The notes under the pieces were generated by a model that worked only from the letters and a program-made list of their open reading frames with translations, made no database searches and was not told the origin of the DNA. This document shows, piece after piece, positions 25,448-38,131 of a DNA stretch of 64,000 nt. Source of the stretch: Nymphaea colorata (lineage: Eukaryota > Streptophyta > Magnoliopsida > Nymphaeales > Nymphaeaceae); NCBI RefSeq assembly GCF_008831285.2, contig NC_045139.1, positions 3,046,704-3,110,703 on the forward strand, given 5' to 3'. Both the position numbers and the translations under genes were made by a program. Position 1 is the first letter of the stretch, and each line of letters starts with the position of its first letter.

Positions 25448-26638
25448 CCACATCTTCATCGTCATCGAAATCGAGTTGGTGGGCATGTCCTGATTCACTA
25501 ATCCATGGTGTCTAGTGTATGTTGGGAAACTTTTCATTCAGGTTGAAAGAAAATGCAGTTCGATCCCATTCTCTTCCCTTGTTCTTCACGCGAGGTTTTA
25601 CTGTTCATCTTTCTCCATGTCGACTCATGAAAGTGAAATTATGTCTGATTTGATTTCTTTGCTTTTCCCTGTGATTTCTCTGTTTTGCTCAACTTTTCAG
25701 CTATTTAGTGTGGGGAGAGAGGAGAACCGGTGCTCTACTTTTTCTATTCCACCTGTCATACCTTTGTCAGTTCCCAGTTATCTTAAATGTCCCCCAGCGT
25801 CCTTGCCGGCGCCGGCGGGCGGTGACCTTCGCTTCCCGTTCTAAACCCACTAAAGCTTTTCGCTTAGGATAACAAGAAAACATCTCTGCTCACAAACTTG
25901 AGATTATCCGAAGTACTTTGACGTTTGTATCAATGCTGCCATCGAACTTTCTCAATAACTTCTTACCAGAACTTGATCAGATCGTAAATTGTTCTATTAC
26001 TTGTTGTTGCAAATGAGAGTGAGATCCAGGGTACAGGGCTTTGCTCTTTTCAATTGTACTTGATCAACTCTGACATGGTTTTGTGCTTATAAATGGATTT
26101 GCACAAAACCATGATAAACTAAAAACTAGCTGGTAATTAAACATCTCCAACAAACTGAGCTCAATGGTTATATTATGGATGATCACAGTAAAATGGTAGA
26201 TCTCTTCTGTGTCCAAACAAAAAATCCATGTCCTGTAACCGCTTTCTCGGATCCCGAAGCAGATCTGAATATCTCTAATAGCTTAGAAGTGGGACCAACA
26301 GCCAACCCATGTGTGCTAATGGCGCCAATGCTTCATATCTTTTGAAAGCAAGGGGATTTTGTGAGCCATACTTTGGTTGTTATGTGGAAGTTGTACCTAA
26401 CATTGTACAAATTCATTATAAGTTTGCCACATTGCTAAACGTTATGAAGTTGACAGCAAGATATCGCGTTTTGGGTAACGAAGAATCAAGTTAGGTGATT
26501 GGAAAGGAGCTCTTGCTTTCAGTTTAAGCACGCTGGGTCACAAAGGCATAAAGTCCCATCTTGATGAGCATTTGAGCATGTGTAAGTTGCATTCACGGGG
26601 CACTTCACAATGTGATTGTGAACACTCCCTCAACCAAA

Positions 26639-26640
<2 letters not shown>

Positions 26641-26692
<52 letters not shown>

Positions 26693-26701
26693 AAGAGAGA
26701 G
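26641..26701. repeat. (TA)n(GA)n microsatellite
   Basis: About 40 bp of TA followed by about 20 bp of GA. Confidence 0.97.
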
Positions 26702-27107
26702 CCGATAAAATGAAAGTGTATAAACAAACCACAAAAACAAAATAGAAAGGCAGCACAATAAAACAAAATAAAATGAGTGAAGAAAGAGTGGAGAGACGGA
26801 CTCGCAGAGTCAACCAAACGAAGGACAGCGCAATAGCCGAATAGCAAAGTGGACATCCCCTTGCACAAGGCATGCTACAGAATCTGACAATAAGGAGGTC
26901 TCCAGAAGACCCTGTTGTTGCACTTCTCTCAAATGCGCCATCAACAAGATATAAGACACAACCTACAGACATGACTCCAGGAAAAGGACAAGTGAAAAGA
27001 AGGACAAAAGAGAAAGAAAAAAAAAGCGAAAATGTTACTAATAAAGAAAGGACATGCAGAGGCAAGAATACTATAAAAGAACGGACATGAAGTAAAAAGA
27101 TGAACAA

Positions 27108-27209
27108 GATGATTTCTCCATCTAAGCCTAAAATCTTTCTACCATCTCTCTCTCTATCTAACAGTATATTGGGAGAAGCCAAAGGATTTCTCCATCTAAG
27201 ATCTAAATG

Positions 27210-27276
<67 letters not shown>

Positions 27277-27395
27277 AAAAAAAGAAAAAAGAAAGCATGA
27301 AATCTTCTTACCATCTCTCTCTCAAGCAGTACGTTGTGAGGTTGTGAGAAGCCAGAGGATTTCCCCATCTAAGATATAAATATTATATTTATACA
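27108..27395. repeat. ~185-bp imperfect tandem repeat separated by (TA)n(GA)n
   Basis: The block GGATTTCTCCATCTAAG...ACCATCTCTCTCTC...GAGAAGCCA recurs on either side of a TA/GA tract (27211-27273). Phrases at 27111, 27184 and 27357 match. Confidence 0.75.
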
Positions 27396-28428
27396 TACAC
27401 ACACTACTCAGGGCAGGAAAAAGCCAAACCACCAAAACTCATATTCTTATTTAATATAAAATTTGTTTTAATTCAGCTCACTTTCATGAAAATTATTGAT
27501 TTTTTACTATTAAAATTTTAGTTTTCTAGGACCCATTTTTTTATTATTAAATTACACATTTAAAACCCAACAAAATGATTGACTTAGTGTATGTTTCCTA
27601 TCAAGTCACTTTTAAGATTGATTAATCTATAAGGTTTGATTATGCACAAATATACATCGATAATTTATTTTAAGGAACTGGGTTTTGTCTCTGACGGCTG
27701 ATCCGCATACATTAATCCGGTATGTATCTCTGCATGTAACCAGTCGACTTGTTGAACGAGTTAAATATTTTAAAGTTTTCTAGGAAAATTTGATTATAAG
27801 TAGGGATGTGAACGTATACAGCTTATAATAGGATTTACCTTTACCATGCGGTTCATATATTTGGATTTAAGTACAGGTTCGAATAAAAATAAATAAAGTC
27901 TAACATTCAAGTTCATATGTGAATCCAAATCTGAACCAAACTTTTAAATACACAATGAAATCCTAACTATATTATTATATGTTAAGAGCCAACTTCGAAA
28001 ATGCATGGATATTAGATATATCATATTTAGTTAAAAACTAAATCTGGATTTAAATCCAAATCCAAATCTGATTAGATATTTATTTTAGAACTAAATCTAT
28101 GAGTGGTTGTCTTTTCTTAAATTTGAACCTGAACCAATTTCTTAATTGGATGTTAATTGTTTTTCGTATCTGATTTTTCTAAAACAGTTTGATAGGAAAC
28201 TTTATCTTAATCTTACCCGTTGACATCAATAGTTATATGGATCTCTTCTCATGCTTGGAACCGTAAAGATCAGCAGAAGATAATATTTTATCGATATGTA
28301 GGATCAATTTTTGAAGCCAAAACCATTTCGACTACTGATTTTATAAATCTCATAAAATTTGCTTGCGCATGGAGAAATCGTCATTTATTGTGAATTTGCA
28401 ATGCTTTAATGTTGAGATCTCATCCATG

Positions 28429-28834
28429 TAGTGGTGAACATGAGCCAAGCCGAGTCGAGCCCGAGTTCAGTTAGCTTGAGCTCGACTTGCTCAACTAATA
28501 AAACCTCGAGCTCAACTTGGCTTGAGCTCGAGAATAGATTGACGGAAGCAACTTGAGCTTGACTCATCAGTTACATGTTGAGCTCGACTCAATAAGGCTC
28601 GACAAACTTGTTTGAATAAAATTGATATTCATTCTTACATGTTGAGCTCGAGCTGGACTTGATTAAGGCTCTACAAACTCGTAAACTTGTTTGAGTATAG
28701 TGACTTGATTAAGGTTTGACAAACTCGATTAAAGCTCAAGTTCGACTCAGCAGTTACGTATTGAGCTCGAACTCAACTCGATTATTTGAACGGGTGGACT
28801 CATGAACTCGAGCTCAATTCTTTGTTCACCCCTA
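28429..28834. mobile_element. MITE, hAT-like, TAGGGGTGAACA end family
   Basis: The left end TAGTGGTGAACATGAGCC and the right end (reverse complement TAGGGGTGAACAAAG) form terminal inverted repeats. The whole 406 bp interior is built of GAGCTCGA / GACTCGA phrases and spacer lengths recur about every 75-90 bp. Flanking 8-mers CATCCATG and TATCCTTG match at 6 of 8 positions, consistent with an aged hAT target-site duplication. There is no coding capacity. Confidence 0.75.
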
Positions 28835-29942
28835 TATCCTTGGGGCGGATTTTGAAGGAAAATTTAGAAGATATTAAAAAAGGGTATGATTGGTTTGATC
28901 AATGCCAACTCTTCCTATAGGCTATAGGTGATGTTTTTCAACTCTGCTAGTAAGATTCTGTAAGAGTTTAAAAGTAAGTTATCTCATTTAGTTTGGCATA
29001 TAAACTCACCTTGCAACTAAACATGACTTTTTTGTTTATTTATATGCTTTTAGATATGAACAATAAATACTTGAACTTAGTTTCGTTACAACAAACGATG
29101 GAAGATGATTGTCAATATATATATATATATAGGATAATAACTAATAAAAATAAAAATTTTCATCTTAAATTTTTCATTTCAATCATCCATGGGTGCGCTA
29201 GAGGTGGAGGTGGGTTCGAGTCATCCAGTAGTTCCGCAGCTCTAAACGGAGATCGCACCAAGTTTTTCGGACCTGACTCGAGCTCGAGTTGACCCCCAAC
29301 TTAGTTCGCACAAGTTTTTCGGACCTAACTCAAGCTCGAGTTGAGACCCAGCTTGGCTAATACGTACCACGCCAGGTTTGACCTGGCTGGGCCCAGTCCA
29401 AACCCGGCCACTGATAACTTAATTTTGAATTTAATATGGGACGAGGCCTCCTTGTCCAGCTCGTGTGCATTCTTCTTTGTTCTTTCGTTCGGTGTCTTAG
29501 TCCAGACGTTCAAGTTGACCAGCTCCGCACAGGCAAAGACGTAGTTGACCCAGACTTGATCGAGACCCTCCCGGCAAGGGGACCGCAGCGGCATGGGTCA
29601 GCACTGGCGCGTTTGCGGCCCGCGTTTGGACTGAGTTGGTTCGGCTGTCCATTTCAACGCACCCACCTTGAAGCTGCCCAGACGTTGAACCGGCCGGAGC
29701 TTGTAGGCGCAAGTACGAACAGTGGGCTCGGGCTGGAGTCAGTCAACAGTTGATGAGGGCGACATCGAAAGTCTTGGGCGCGGACCCACCTTTGTATTTA
29801 ACTAGCAACCTCTAGATGACGTATAATTATGTATGATTGCGTGAGTTGAAGGCGATGTCCCTTGCATCTGCCTCTTTATGTTACCAGACTTTACCTTTTC
29901 AAAGTCAGGCCGATTCAAACCAATATATATATATACATGTTC

Positions 29943-29946
29943 TCTT

Positions 29947-30006
<60 letters not shown>

Positions 30007-30020
30007 TATATATATATATA
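29943..30020. repeat. (CT)n(TA)n microsatellite
   Basis: A CT run followed by TA repeats with one TTAATA interruption near 30001. Confidence 0.95.
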
Positions 30021-31064
30021 AGTTTATTTTAAATTTTTCTAATTTAAAAATAAAATTAATTCAATGTTTTAAATTCTTTTAAATTCAAGAAAAAACAAAA
30101 ATGATGAGGATGCATGTTGGCCAATATAATGTTATATTGGTGCTAAACCCATATGATGTTGATACGATATTAACAATATTGTTGTATTTACAAAAGGGGC
30201 CCGGCATGGCCTTGACTCCAAAAAAAAATTATATGAAAATTTTCAAAAAATCATTTATTTTATATAAAAATTTTGAAAAATAGTATTTAGGCCTTTTTTG
30301 ACAAAATTTAGAAATTTTAGTTTGACCCTTAGTCTCAAAAAAAATTGAAAATTTTACATTTCCTTAAAGCAGTAATTTAGAATTTCTCCAAAATGATGAC
30401 TTAGCATGTGCCCTGATTTAGCAATTGTCAACATAAGTATGGCGTGTAACAAATAATTCAACAAAGTGAACCACGCTTTTTTAGAATTAAATCAAAGAGT
30501 GGGCACCAAAACTGAAAGTTTATCAAGAAAACTAAGTCAATGCCACCTTTTGAAATTATAAACAAGATGGTGCAATGATTTCTTGCATTTTTTTATTTTA
30601 TATGGAAAAAAGATTTTGTTTTTTAATTAATTCTGCCTTATAGTTATGGCACTTCCATTTAATTTGTTTATTTTAAAGTAATACCATTATGAACGCGTTG
30701 CCTTTTTTGAAACATTGCTTAAAAAGTAGTGAATTGTACTCACATTTAATGTTTTAAAAACATTTAAAGAGGCATTTCAATCCAATAATATCACGGTGGA
30801 ATAATAATCTAATAATATCACATAGCAAACTATTTCACCTTTGATAACATAAGTCACTTTTTTTTGGCATCCAAGACATTTTGAGGTGATGATTTTATGT
30901 AGAAAATATTGAAACATAATCGATATGTTCACACCTTTTTTGTTTTTTCCTTGAAAATGATATCCATCACAAAGAAAAAAGCCGTGAAGAAAAATCATCA
31001 CCATCATCAATCGATCCATGTCAATCGTTTTAATTGCACGGACTTGAGCTCAACCTGGTGGTCC

Positions 31065-31166
31065 GAACCAATTTGAAATTTCTAAATGCTTCTGATCGGA
31101 GCAGATTTGACTTAGACCCAAATTCGAACCAATTTGAAATTTCTAAATGCTTCTGGTCGGAGCGGT
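31065..31166. repeat. 61-bp tandem duplication
   Basis: GAACCAATTTGAAATTTCTA through TCGGAGC occurs at 31065 and again at 31126, nearly identical. Confidence 0.9.
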
Positions 31167-32676
31167 GAAAGGCTCACTGTTTCACTTTAAGCAAGTTTAT
31201 ATATATATATATAAACTTTAGGAGATCATTCTCCTTTCTTATCTTTATCGTGATATACTAATTTTTCAAGCCAATACATTGCGAGATTTCTTTATTCACA
31301 AGCATTCTTTATACAGTCGTTTTCTCGAACTACCTTTGCGCTCCGTTCAGTGGTTTGAAGGCTTGCGACAATCAAGTTCTTGCCGCGCCGCCCGGACCAA
31401 AATTGTCAGCCTATGACAGGCCGCCTATCAACCCCCAACTCATCGAGAGCTAATAAAAAATCAGTCAACCTCCTTGACAACTTTAGTAATGTAAAATAAA
31501 ACACTTTTTTATTAAAATATTTTGCCAGTCGCATTTCTAAGAAATTTTCCACTCTAAAAATCATTTGATTAAACAGTTCTGAGACCAGAACTTCAGATAT
31601 CCATTATCAAATCCACACCGCCCACCGCCATTTTATTGCTTTTGAGTTTTTTTTTCACAGACTTTACCATCAACACATCGACGCCGTTCCATATGAATAT
31701 GATATGGATCCACATCAACCCCACCTGGATCCATATCAGCCAGCCCCTTTCTTTAGCCCAAAAGAAAGCTCACAGAGACCAAACTCTGACTCACAATTCA
31801 ATAAAACCAAACACTGGAATCCACTTAGATCTACTCGGAGTCGGTGCTTTAGAAATATATTTTAATTATTTTATATGAATAGAAAAAGGCAGTCACGGTA
31901 CATCAAAAAGCTGAAAAGTTCAAAAGGCGCATCTCTCAGCACATGGAGGCACTGAGCAAACACGCGACGTAATAAAAGAAAGGAGAGAAAGCTGCGAATG
32001 ATGGGGCGCTCAAAGTGTGTGCTTCCCAGCTTTGGTAGGAATTGACAGAGGCAAACTTGTCCAGGTAACGTACACTCAAACAATAACGTGACTGCTTCAG
32101 GCTTTAACAAAATATTAGGAGAAAAAAAAAAGAAAAGACATGGTCCACGCGTTAACACCAAGATCATGTCATCAAATTAATATTTGCTAAATTAATCATT
32201 TCGTATCCAATGGAAACATTCAACCTACCACTGCTTTTAGATGTTCAGATATATTTTATATATATATCTCCTGTGGGCAGGTGCCCACACCAATAAATAC
32301 CTTTGAATATTTTTTTATTGATATTTTCTAGTGTCCCATTCTATATTTTTTATTTCTTCCTTGTACTAAGTCCAATTTCGGTTAGTTTGTCGGAACCTAA
32401 CTCTGCCAATGAACCGAAGGCTCAAACTTATAAACCAATAAGCTCGAAAAAGAAAAGATAATAGAAATTTAATGAACATAATTGGATTTTGTGACCTCTC
32501 CGTTGCTCATAAATTGAAAACAATCTAAAACTCTTATTCAAATCTTTATGGTATATATATATATAGTTTGAACCTGTATATTTTTGTCTTGGACAACCTA
32601 TAAGAGCCATGCAATCTTTTGATTGGACGGTCAGATGCTTTATATACATATTTTTCGCCACTTCTTTTCTCAAGGT

Positions 32677-33088
32677 CGGCAGGAGTGAACAAGAGCCGAG
32701 TAGTCAGTTAGCTGGAACTCGACTCGGCTCGTCTAATAAATTCTCAAGCTCGACTCAGCTCGAGAATAGCTTGACAGAAGCAACTCAAACTCAATTCGGC
32801 AGTTACGTGTTGATCTTGAGCTCGACTCGATTAAGGTTTGACAAATTCGTTTGAATAGAATTGATACTCATGGTTAGGTGTTGAGCTTGAGGTCGGCCCA
32901 ATTAAGACTTGACAAACTCGTAAACTCATTTGAATATATCGAGGTTGCTCGAGTTCAGTTTGACAGTTACGTGTTGAACTTAAACTCAACTCGATTATTT
33001 AAACGAGTAGACTCGTGAACTCGAGCTCGACTCGTTAGGCAAATAACTTGGCTCGAACTCGTTCACAAGCCGAGTCGAGCACCGACCT
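32677..33088. mobile_element. Degraded MITE of the GTGAACA / GAGCTCGA family
   Basis: A block of GAGCTCGACTCGA phrases begins GGCAGGAGTGAACAAGAGCC and ends with CACAAGCCGAGTCGAGC. It resembles the elements at 28429 and 38132 in phrase order, including the TTGACAAA(T/C)TCGT and CAGTTACGTGTTGA units. Its terminal repeats are altered, and no convincing target-site duplication remains. Confidence 0.6.
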
Positions 33089-34804
33089 GCCTCCCAATCG
33101 TGTCCCGCTACCACGTGCTGCCGCTCAGCAGCTTCCGGTGATGGGATGTTAGTCCCCTTTCTCTATCTGAGTCGATATACAGTGGGAGGGTTTGACAGTC
33201 ATCGATTGCTCCACTATATCAACTCTGGGGGGACTTTTTGTACCATGTTTTGGTCAGTATAAAAATGACTCCAACTTCAAAACACTCAATGTTTTCCGTA
33301 GTAGTTAAACTTATTCATGCCTTGCTTCTTCATTGCGCAAGGTAACGAACTTCTCTAAGGTCACATCCACAATGACCAAACATGCAAACGTCTCCACGAA
33401 ATAATAAAAGCTTACAAAGTTAGAACAATGTATCAAAGAAAATATCAGACAAAATTAAACGTTTTTAAACCAATTAAAAAAAAATTGAACTTGGAAGAAA
33501 TATTGTGGTATTATCAATATGATCATATCTTATGAAAAAACTCTCTATATTAAATTTCAAAATGCAAAATTTTGAATTTTTTTTTTCTTAACTTCCTATT
33601 AACTTTCGCATTTATTGGCAGTCAAACCATGAATTAACTTAAAATTAAAGTTATGAAGCTACTGATAAGTGATAATACCATTAAGGCATTACTATGAGAA
33701 ACCGATCTTCCATTTAGAAGTCTGCCCATCTCCTCTCGTTTCAACAGTTTGTTAACTCATTTTCAGTAACATATTAAACAAAAAAAAATGAAAATGCTCA
33801 TATTATCAAAAAATATTAAGACGTGAACGTAAAGAAAGTAAATAAATTTTCGATCAACTATATTAAAAAATACAAAAAAAGAAATAATTAAATAATTTCT
33901 CCGATCCTTCTAAATTAGAGGAAGTTTCCAACTACTGGTTCAACGTCGGACGGCTCCAGTACTTTGACCCTGTTCGGCGTTCGCAGAGCACAATAGCGAC
34001 ATGAAAATTTTTCATTTATGACCCCAGTTTTAGCAATAACTCTAATAAAACCCTCATATCTGTAATTTTCTGCATACACTCTAACTTACAAATGCCAATC
34101 TAAAGCTTCAAACAACGGGGCAGATTAAATATTATGGCTCCTAACAAAGAATAATGTGTTATAAGCCGTAAATGATCAAAATGCTTCAATTAATTAGATG
34201 GAAAGACCTCCACTTATAAAGGTGAAAGTGAAATTTGGAAACTTTTTATCATGTAAAATTACCAAAATACCCTTCTAACAAACCTAGAAGCATGTTAACA
34301 ACATGCAAAGTGTCTTAAATTAAGCCATAACATGTCTAAAACGCCAATATTTAAAAGTATTTTTGGCTTTGATAAAAAAAAAGTTATAAACTTCGGGGAT
34401 GTGAATGGGTTAGGTTCATGTCGGACACCGGGGTTCCTCAGGTCTTACTTACATAATTCGGTTCTAACTTATTATAATTTAGATTTAAATATGATTTTTG
34501 GAGATCCTGTCTGGTTAATTGAATAAAACTTAACTTTTACCAGTGAGTTGTGTGCTCCTTAAGTAGCCTTAAGTATACCCAAAGTGGCAGGACAAATGCG
34601 GACCCTTATTTGATAATTATAAGCAAAAGGAAACCTTATGTGAGAAAAATAAAAAAGCGAAGCTTCTTAATAGAATTAAAATAAAGATAGGTGGCCAGGT
34701 GAAAACTTTCGATTTATTATATTATCTCCTTTTATTCTCTCCAAACGCGTATCTCCTACTTTGTCAAACTATTCACATAACAGCTGGACTTTTCCTTTCT
34801 CCCC
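33089..34804. other. Intergenic, upstream of second PADRE gene
   Basis: AT-rich DNA with no open frame carrying a recognised domain. Confidence 0.4.
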
Positions 34805-34812
34805 TCTATTTA
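34805..34812 (+). promoter_or_regulatory. TATA-like box of PADRE gene 2
   Basis: CTATTTAAG lies about 56-63 bases before the ATG at 34868, the right place for a TATA element with a short leader. Confidence 0.55.
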
Positions 34813-34867
34813 AGGCACCTCCAAACAAGCCCCCCTCCCATTCAGACCACAACCACCGAGCACCTCC

Positions 34868-35389
34868 ATGGGGAACTACATCTCCTGCGCCCTCATCCAC
34901 AGCACCCCCCACCGGAATTCCGCCGTGAAAGTCATCTCCAGCAGCAACGGCGACGTCCAGCAGATCGACGGCCCGGTCAATGCGGCGGAGCTGATGCTGG
35001 AATGCCCCAACCACTTTGTCGTTCACTCGCAGTCCCTCCACATCGGGCGGCGCTTCTCGCCGTTGGCGGCCGACGAGGACCTCGAGATGGGCAACGTCTA
35101 CGTCCTCTTCCCGATGTCGCGCGTCAACTCCGTCGTCACTCCGGCCGACATGGCCGGGCTGGTCATGAGGGCCAACAGCGAGCTGAAGAAGTCCGGCGGC
35201 GCGAGCGCGAGGATCTTGCCGGAGGTGAGCGGCCCGAGTCCAGGCCAGGCGGAGACTCTGCCTAGGCTTAGTTTAGAGGGACTGGAAGAAGATGCTTCGT
35301 TTCACCAGCTCAAGAGGACGTTGACTGTATGTAGGTCCAGAAAGCCCATGTTAGAAACGATAACAGAAGAAAGCGTTTGTTCCACATAG
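34868..35389 (+). CDS. PADRE (DUF4228) protein, copy 2
   Basis: This single-exon 173-residue paralogue of the gene at 24956 is much more GC-rich than its surroundings. MGNYISCAL again offers an N-myristoylation glycine and a palmitoylation-type cysteine. The core shows VKVISSSNGDVQQIDGPVNA (~20-39), AELMLECPNHFVV (~40-52), LHIGRRFSPLAADEDL and VYVLFPMSRV (~75-86), the same order as copy 1. The C-terminal tail (LPRLSLEGLEE, then SRKPMLETITEE) carries the basic/acidic motifs common at the end of this family and absent from copy 1. The two copies are well diverged (identity limited mainly to the core), so they are an old pair or independent family members. No defect is visible. Confidence 0.94.
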   Translation: MGNYISCALIHSTPHRNSAVKVISSSNGDVQQIDGPVNAAELMLECPNHFVVHSQSLHIGRRFSPLAADEDLEMGNVYVLFPMSRVNSVVTPADMAGLVMRANSELKKSGGASARILPEVSGPSPGQAETLPRLSLEGLEEDASFHQLKRTLTVCRSRKPMLETITEESVCST

Positions 35390-35516
35390 CAAAATATGTG
35401 ATTGAAATATATAGAAGCGCAATTTTTATAGCTCCTTCTATTGTTACACTTTAGATGAAGAAACCGTAGTTTGCAGATCGTCCATAGCATAACTTCTTCC
35501 TCTTTGCAGTCGTAGA

Positions 35517-35518
<2 letters not shown>

Positions 35519-35561
<43 letters not shown>

Positions 35562-35769
35562 AGCACAATTTTTATCTCATATTGTTAGAAATGTTGAAAT
35601 GAAGGAGATACTAACTTGTTGGTTATACATACCCCAAAAACTTTGATGTTGTCATGTACATATAGAAGAACAATGTTGTCATCTCTCTCTCTCTCTCTTT
35701 CATTCTCTCTCTTCTTGGGGGCAATATACAAAGCACAACAATTTTTAGCCATTGTTGTTAGAAATTTTG

Positions 35770-35846
<77 letters not shown>

Positions 35847-36054
35847 CACAATTTTTATCTCATATTGTTAGAAATGTTGAAATGAAGGAGATACTAACTT
35901 GTTGGTTATACATACCCCAAAAACTTTGATGTTGTCATGTACATATAGATGAACAATGTTGTCATCTCTCTCTCTCTCTCTTTCATTCTCTCTCTTCTTG
36001 GGGGCAATATACAAAGCACAACAATTTTTAGCCATTGTTGTTAGAAATTTTGAA
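35519..36054. repeat. ~210-bp direct repeats separated by (TA)n
   Basis: Two nearly identical copies (35561-35770 and 35844-36054) begin AAGCACAATTTTTATCTC and include a CT run and CTTCTTGGGGGCAATATAC. A 70-bp TA tract (35773-35843) separates them, and a second CT/TA tract (35519-35560) precedes copy 1. The unit is therefore (TA)n plus 210 bp, duplicated in tandem in the 3' flank of PADRE gene 2. Confidence 0.93.
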
Positions 36055-37116
36055 AGGAAGAAGTCATTCTTTATTTTTAATTTTTTTTTTAATGGAAGTT
36101 AAACTGATGGGTAGTGCAACTTAAGATTTGAAACGTCGTTGTGGAGTGTAAGTGAATCGGATCAATTCTTGTTTTCCCTAATCTATCTAACTTAAATCGG
36201 ATCGATTCTGGTTTCCCTTGATCTTAACAAGAAGAAAAGTTAATGAGATCAATAATCAGCAGGGGTTAAAGTTTGTAGTTTTGAAAACTTTGACAGGGTC
36301 TAAAATACCATTTTCAAAATTTTTATATAAAATAAATAAAATTTTAGATATAAATTTAAGATTTTTAGTTCCTGATCATCAGAGTTTCACTTATGATGAA
36401 TCTTTTCTGTGTTCTTGTTAATGGTTTGGGACCCGGATATGATAGCACCAAGTCAGATCTGACCACTTCTTCTTGATCTGCGTGCCGTGGAAACGGTTCT
36501 GAGTCTTCTGACTGTTCCTGTGGCAGAGAGTTTGATCATCATCTTTACTGAACGTAAAATAAGAGCTTTCTGATACGTTAACCCGAAAAACTGTTCGGAA
36601 AACTGAGATTGGAGCCTTAATTGGTTTCCTCATTCATTGTGGTTTAACCTGTTTGGCGTTGTGCCATAAATTAAGTGGCAGTTCATTTTCTCGTGATTTA
36701 ATCACAATTTGGGAAGATATGAGTGAGTTTTAACATCTATTAAAAAATTAGATTTGGATTTAAAAATTGCAATCCCATTGGATTCAGATTCATATTTAAA
36801 TAAGTATCTAATTCAAAGCTAGTTTTAAACAAATATTCTATATTTAGAACATATTTTTTTGTATTTTTCAAAAGGCACTTTTGTGAATAATTATTTGTTT
36901 TCACCTTTTCATTTTTATCTCGTCAGACTATTTAATTAAGATTTTCCGAATATCAAACATATCTTAAGAAGGCGTTTGGCAACAGAAATGTTGTTCTTTT
37001 GAATGGAACAAGTCCCATGAAAGTGTACTAAGAAATGAACACATTCATAGAACACTGTACTCCTATTGCTGAACGCCTCTTGAAAATGATATATTATCTT
37101 ATTGGTCATTTCGACA
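36055..37116. other. Intergenic, no recognised gene
   Basis: A minus-strand open frame (36418-36633) has no recognised motif. The phrase AAATCGGATC(A/G)ATTCT(T/G)G occurs twice near 36160-36205. Nothing else can be assigned. Confidence 0.4.
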
Positions 37117-37554
37117 TAGGGCTGCACACGAGCCGAGTCGAGCATGAGCTTGGCCAACTCGAACTCGACTTGACTCAAGCTCGAGCTCGGCTCGAACTCA
37201 ACTGAAGCTCGAGCTCGACTCAAATATACGAAGTCGAGCTCAAACTCGACTCATTTAACCCATTTAACTCATTTAAGCTTTCACTTGTTTGCCGTTAACT
37301 CGTGAAACTTTAACTCATATAACTAGTATAACTTGTGAAACAAGTTTTGTTAATATTATATAGAGTACCAGTTTGCGAGTTGAGTCGAGTATAAACGAGT
37401 CGAGCTTCTGAAACTCGAATTCGACTTGCTTATCGTTTCGAGTATCATTATAAGCTCGAACTCGGCTCATTCATAAATGAATCGATCACGAGCCGAGTTT
37501 TTTTCAGTGAGTTCGAGTTGAGCCCGAGTTTGCTCGGGTCATTGTGCAGCCCTA
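37117..37554. mobile_element. MITE sharing ends with the 5744-8523 Pack-hAT element
   Basis: It begins TAGGGCTGCACACGAGCCGA and ends with the inverted TAGGGCTGCACAATGA, the same termini as the 2.78-kb element. Flanking 8-mers TTTCGACA (37109-37116) and TTTCTACA (37555-37562) differ at one base, a good hAT target-site duplication. The 438-bp interior is mainly GAGCTCGA-type subterminal repeats with a short AT-rich middle. Confidence 0.88.
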
Positions 37555-37562
37555 TTTCTACA

Positions 37563-38131
37563 TATATTGTAGAAATGTTACAAGATCTTTTTATACCTAA
37601 TATCAAGCAATGTAGTGCAACCTGATTTTGTAATTAGCTGATTAATATAATCTTAACAGCGGACATATGTTTATAATTCTGATAATGGTATCTAATGATG
37701 AGCTCCATAAAGTTTGGTGGGACTCATAATTGATCAGGCTCCAGAGGACCATACATATCCTCTGGTACAAAAGCCAAAGGAAGGTGTACCATGTGGCGTG
37801 GGACTTGAAACTTTAACAGAAAGAGACCTGCGCAAAATATGATATCATGGACAAATAAATAACTAAAATAAAATAAAATAACTGGCATTTCAAAACTAAG
37901 ATGCTTCAACTTTCACAAGACGTTGGTATTTTATTCTAAAATTTATTATTGTGTACCAACTCTCTTAATTAATAATATCGTTTTAAGGGCTATAGTATAA
38001 TTGGTCAGGTTGAGTCATGTTGGTGCGAACAAACCATCTTCTCGCATGAGTGTTATTTCTTTGGACTGCAAATGGTAGCGTGCATAATACTTGAGTTGAA
38101 ACATATACCATAGAGCCACACAAGTTGGGCT
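37563..38131. other. Intergenic, no recognised gene
   Basis: AT-rich spacer between two MITEs; nothing recognisable. Confidence 0.5.

Larger units (their letters stand above)
25448..28428. other. Intergenic with microsatellite-rich tandem repeats
   Basis: No gene is supported. A 214-codon minus-strand open frame (26538-27182) runs through TA and GA microsatellites and is judged spurious. 26870-27100 is purine-rich on the plus strand. Confidence 0.45.
28835..32676. other. Intergenic, no recognised gene
   Basis: This stretch holds low-complexity AT-rich DNA. A ~50-bp tandem duplication (TTTTTCGGACCT, 29258-29354) is present, and a GC-richer block spans 29200-29770 with short open frames and no recognised domain. 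TA/CT microsatellites are at 29943-30020 and 31199-31213, with a 61-bp tandem repeat near 31065-31166. No gene is supported. Confidence 0.45.

Noticed and set aside
26538..27182. 214-codon minus-strand open frame
   Set aside because: Much of it is low-complexity (Leu/Phe/Ser and a Tyr-Ile run from a TA microsatellite), with no recognised domain. It spans a region of tandem repeats.
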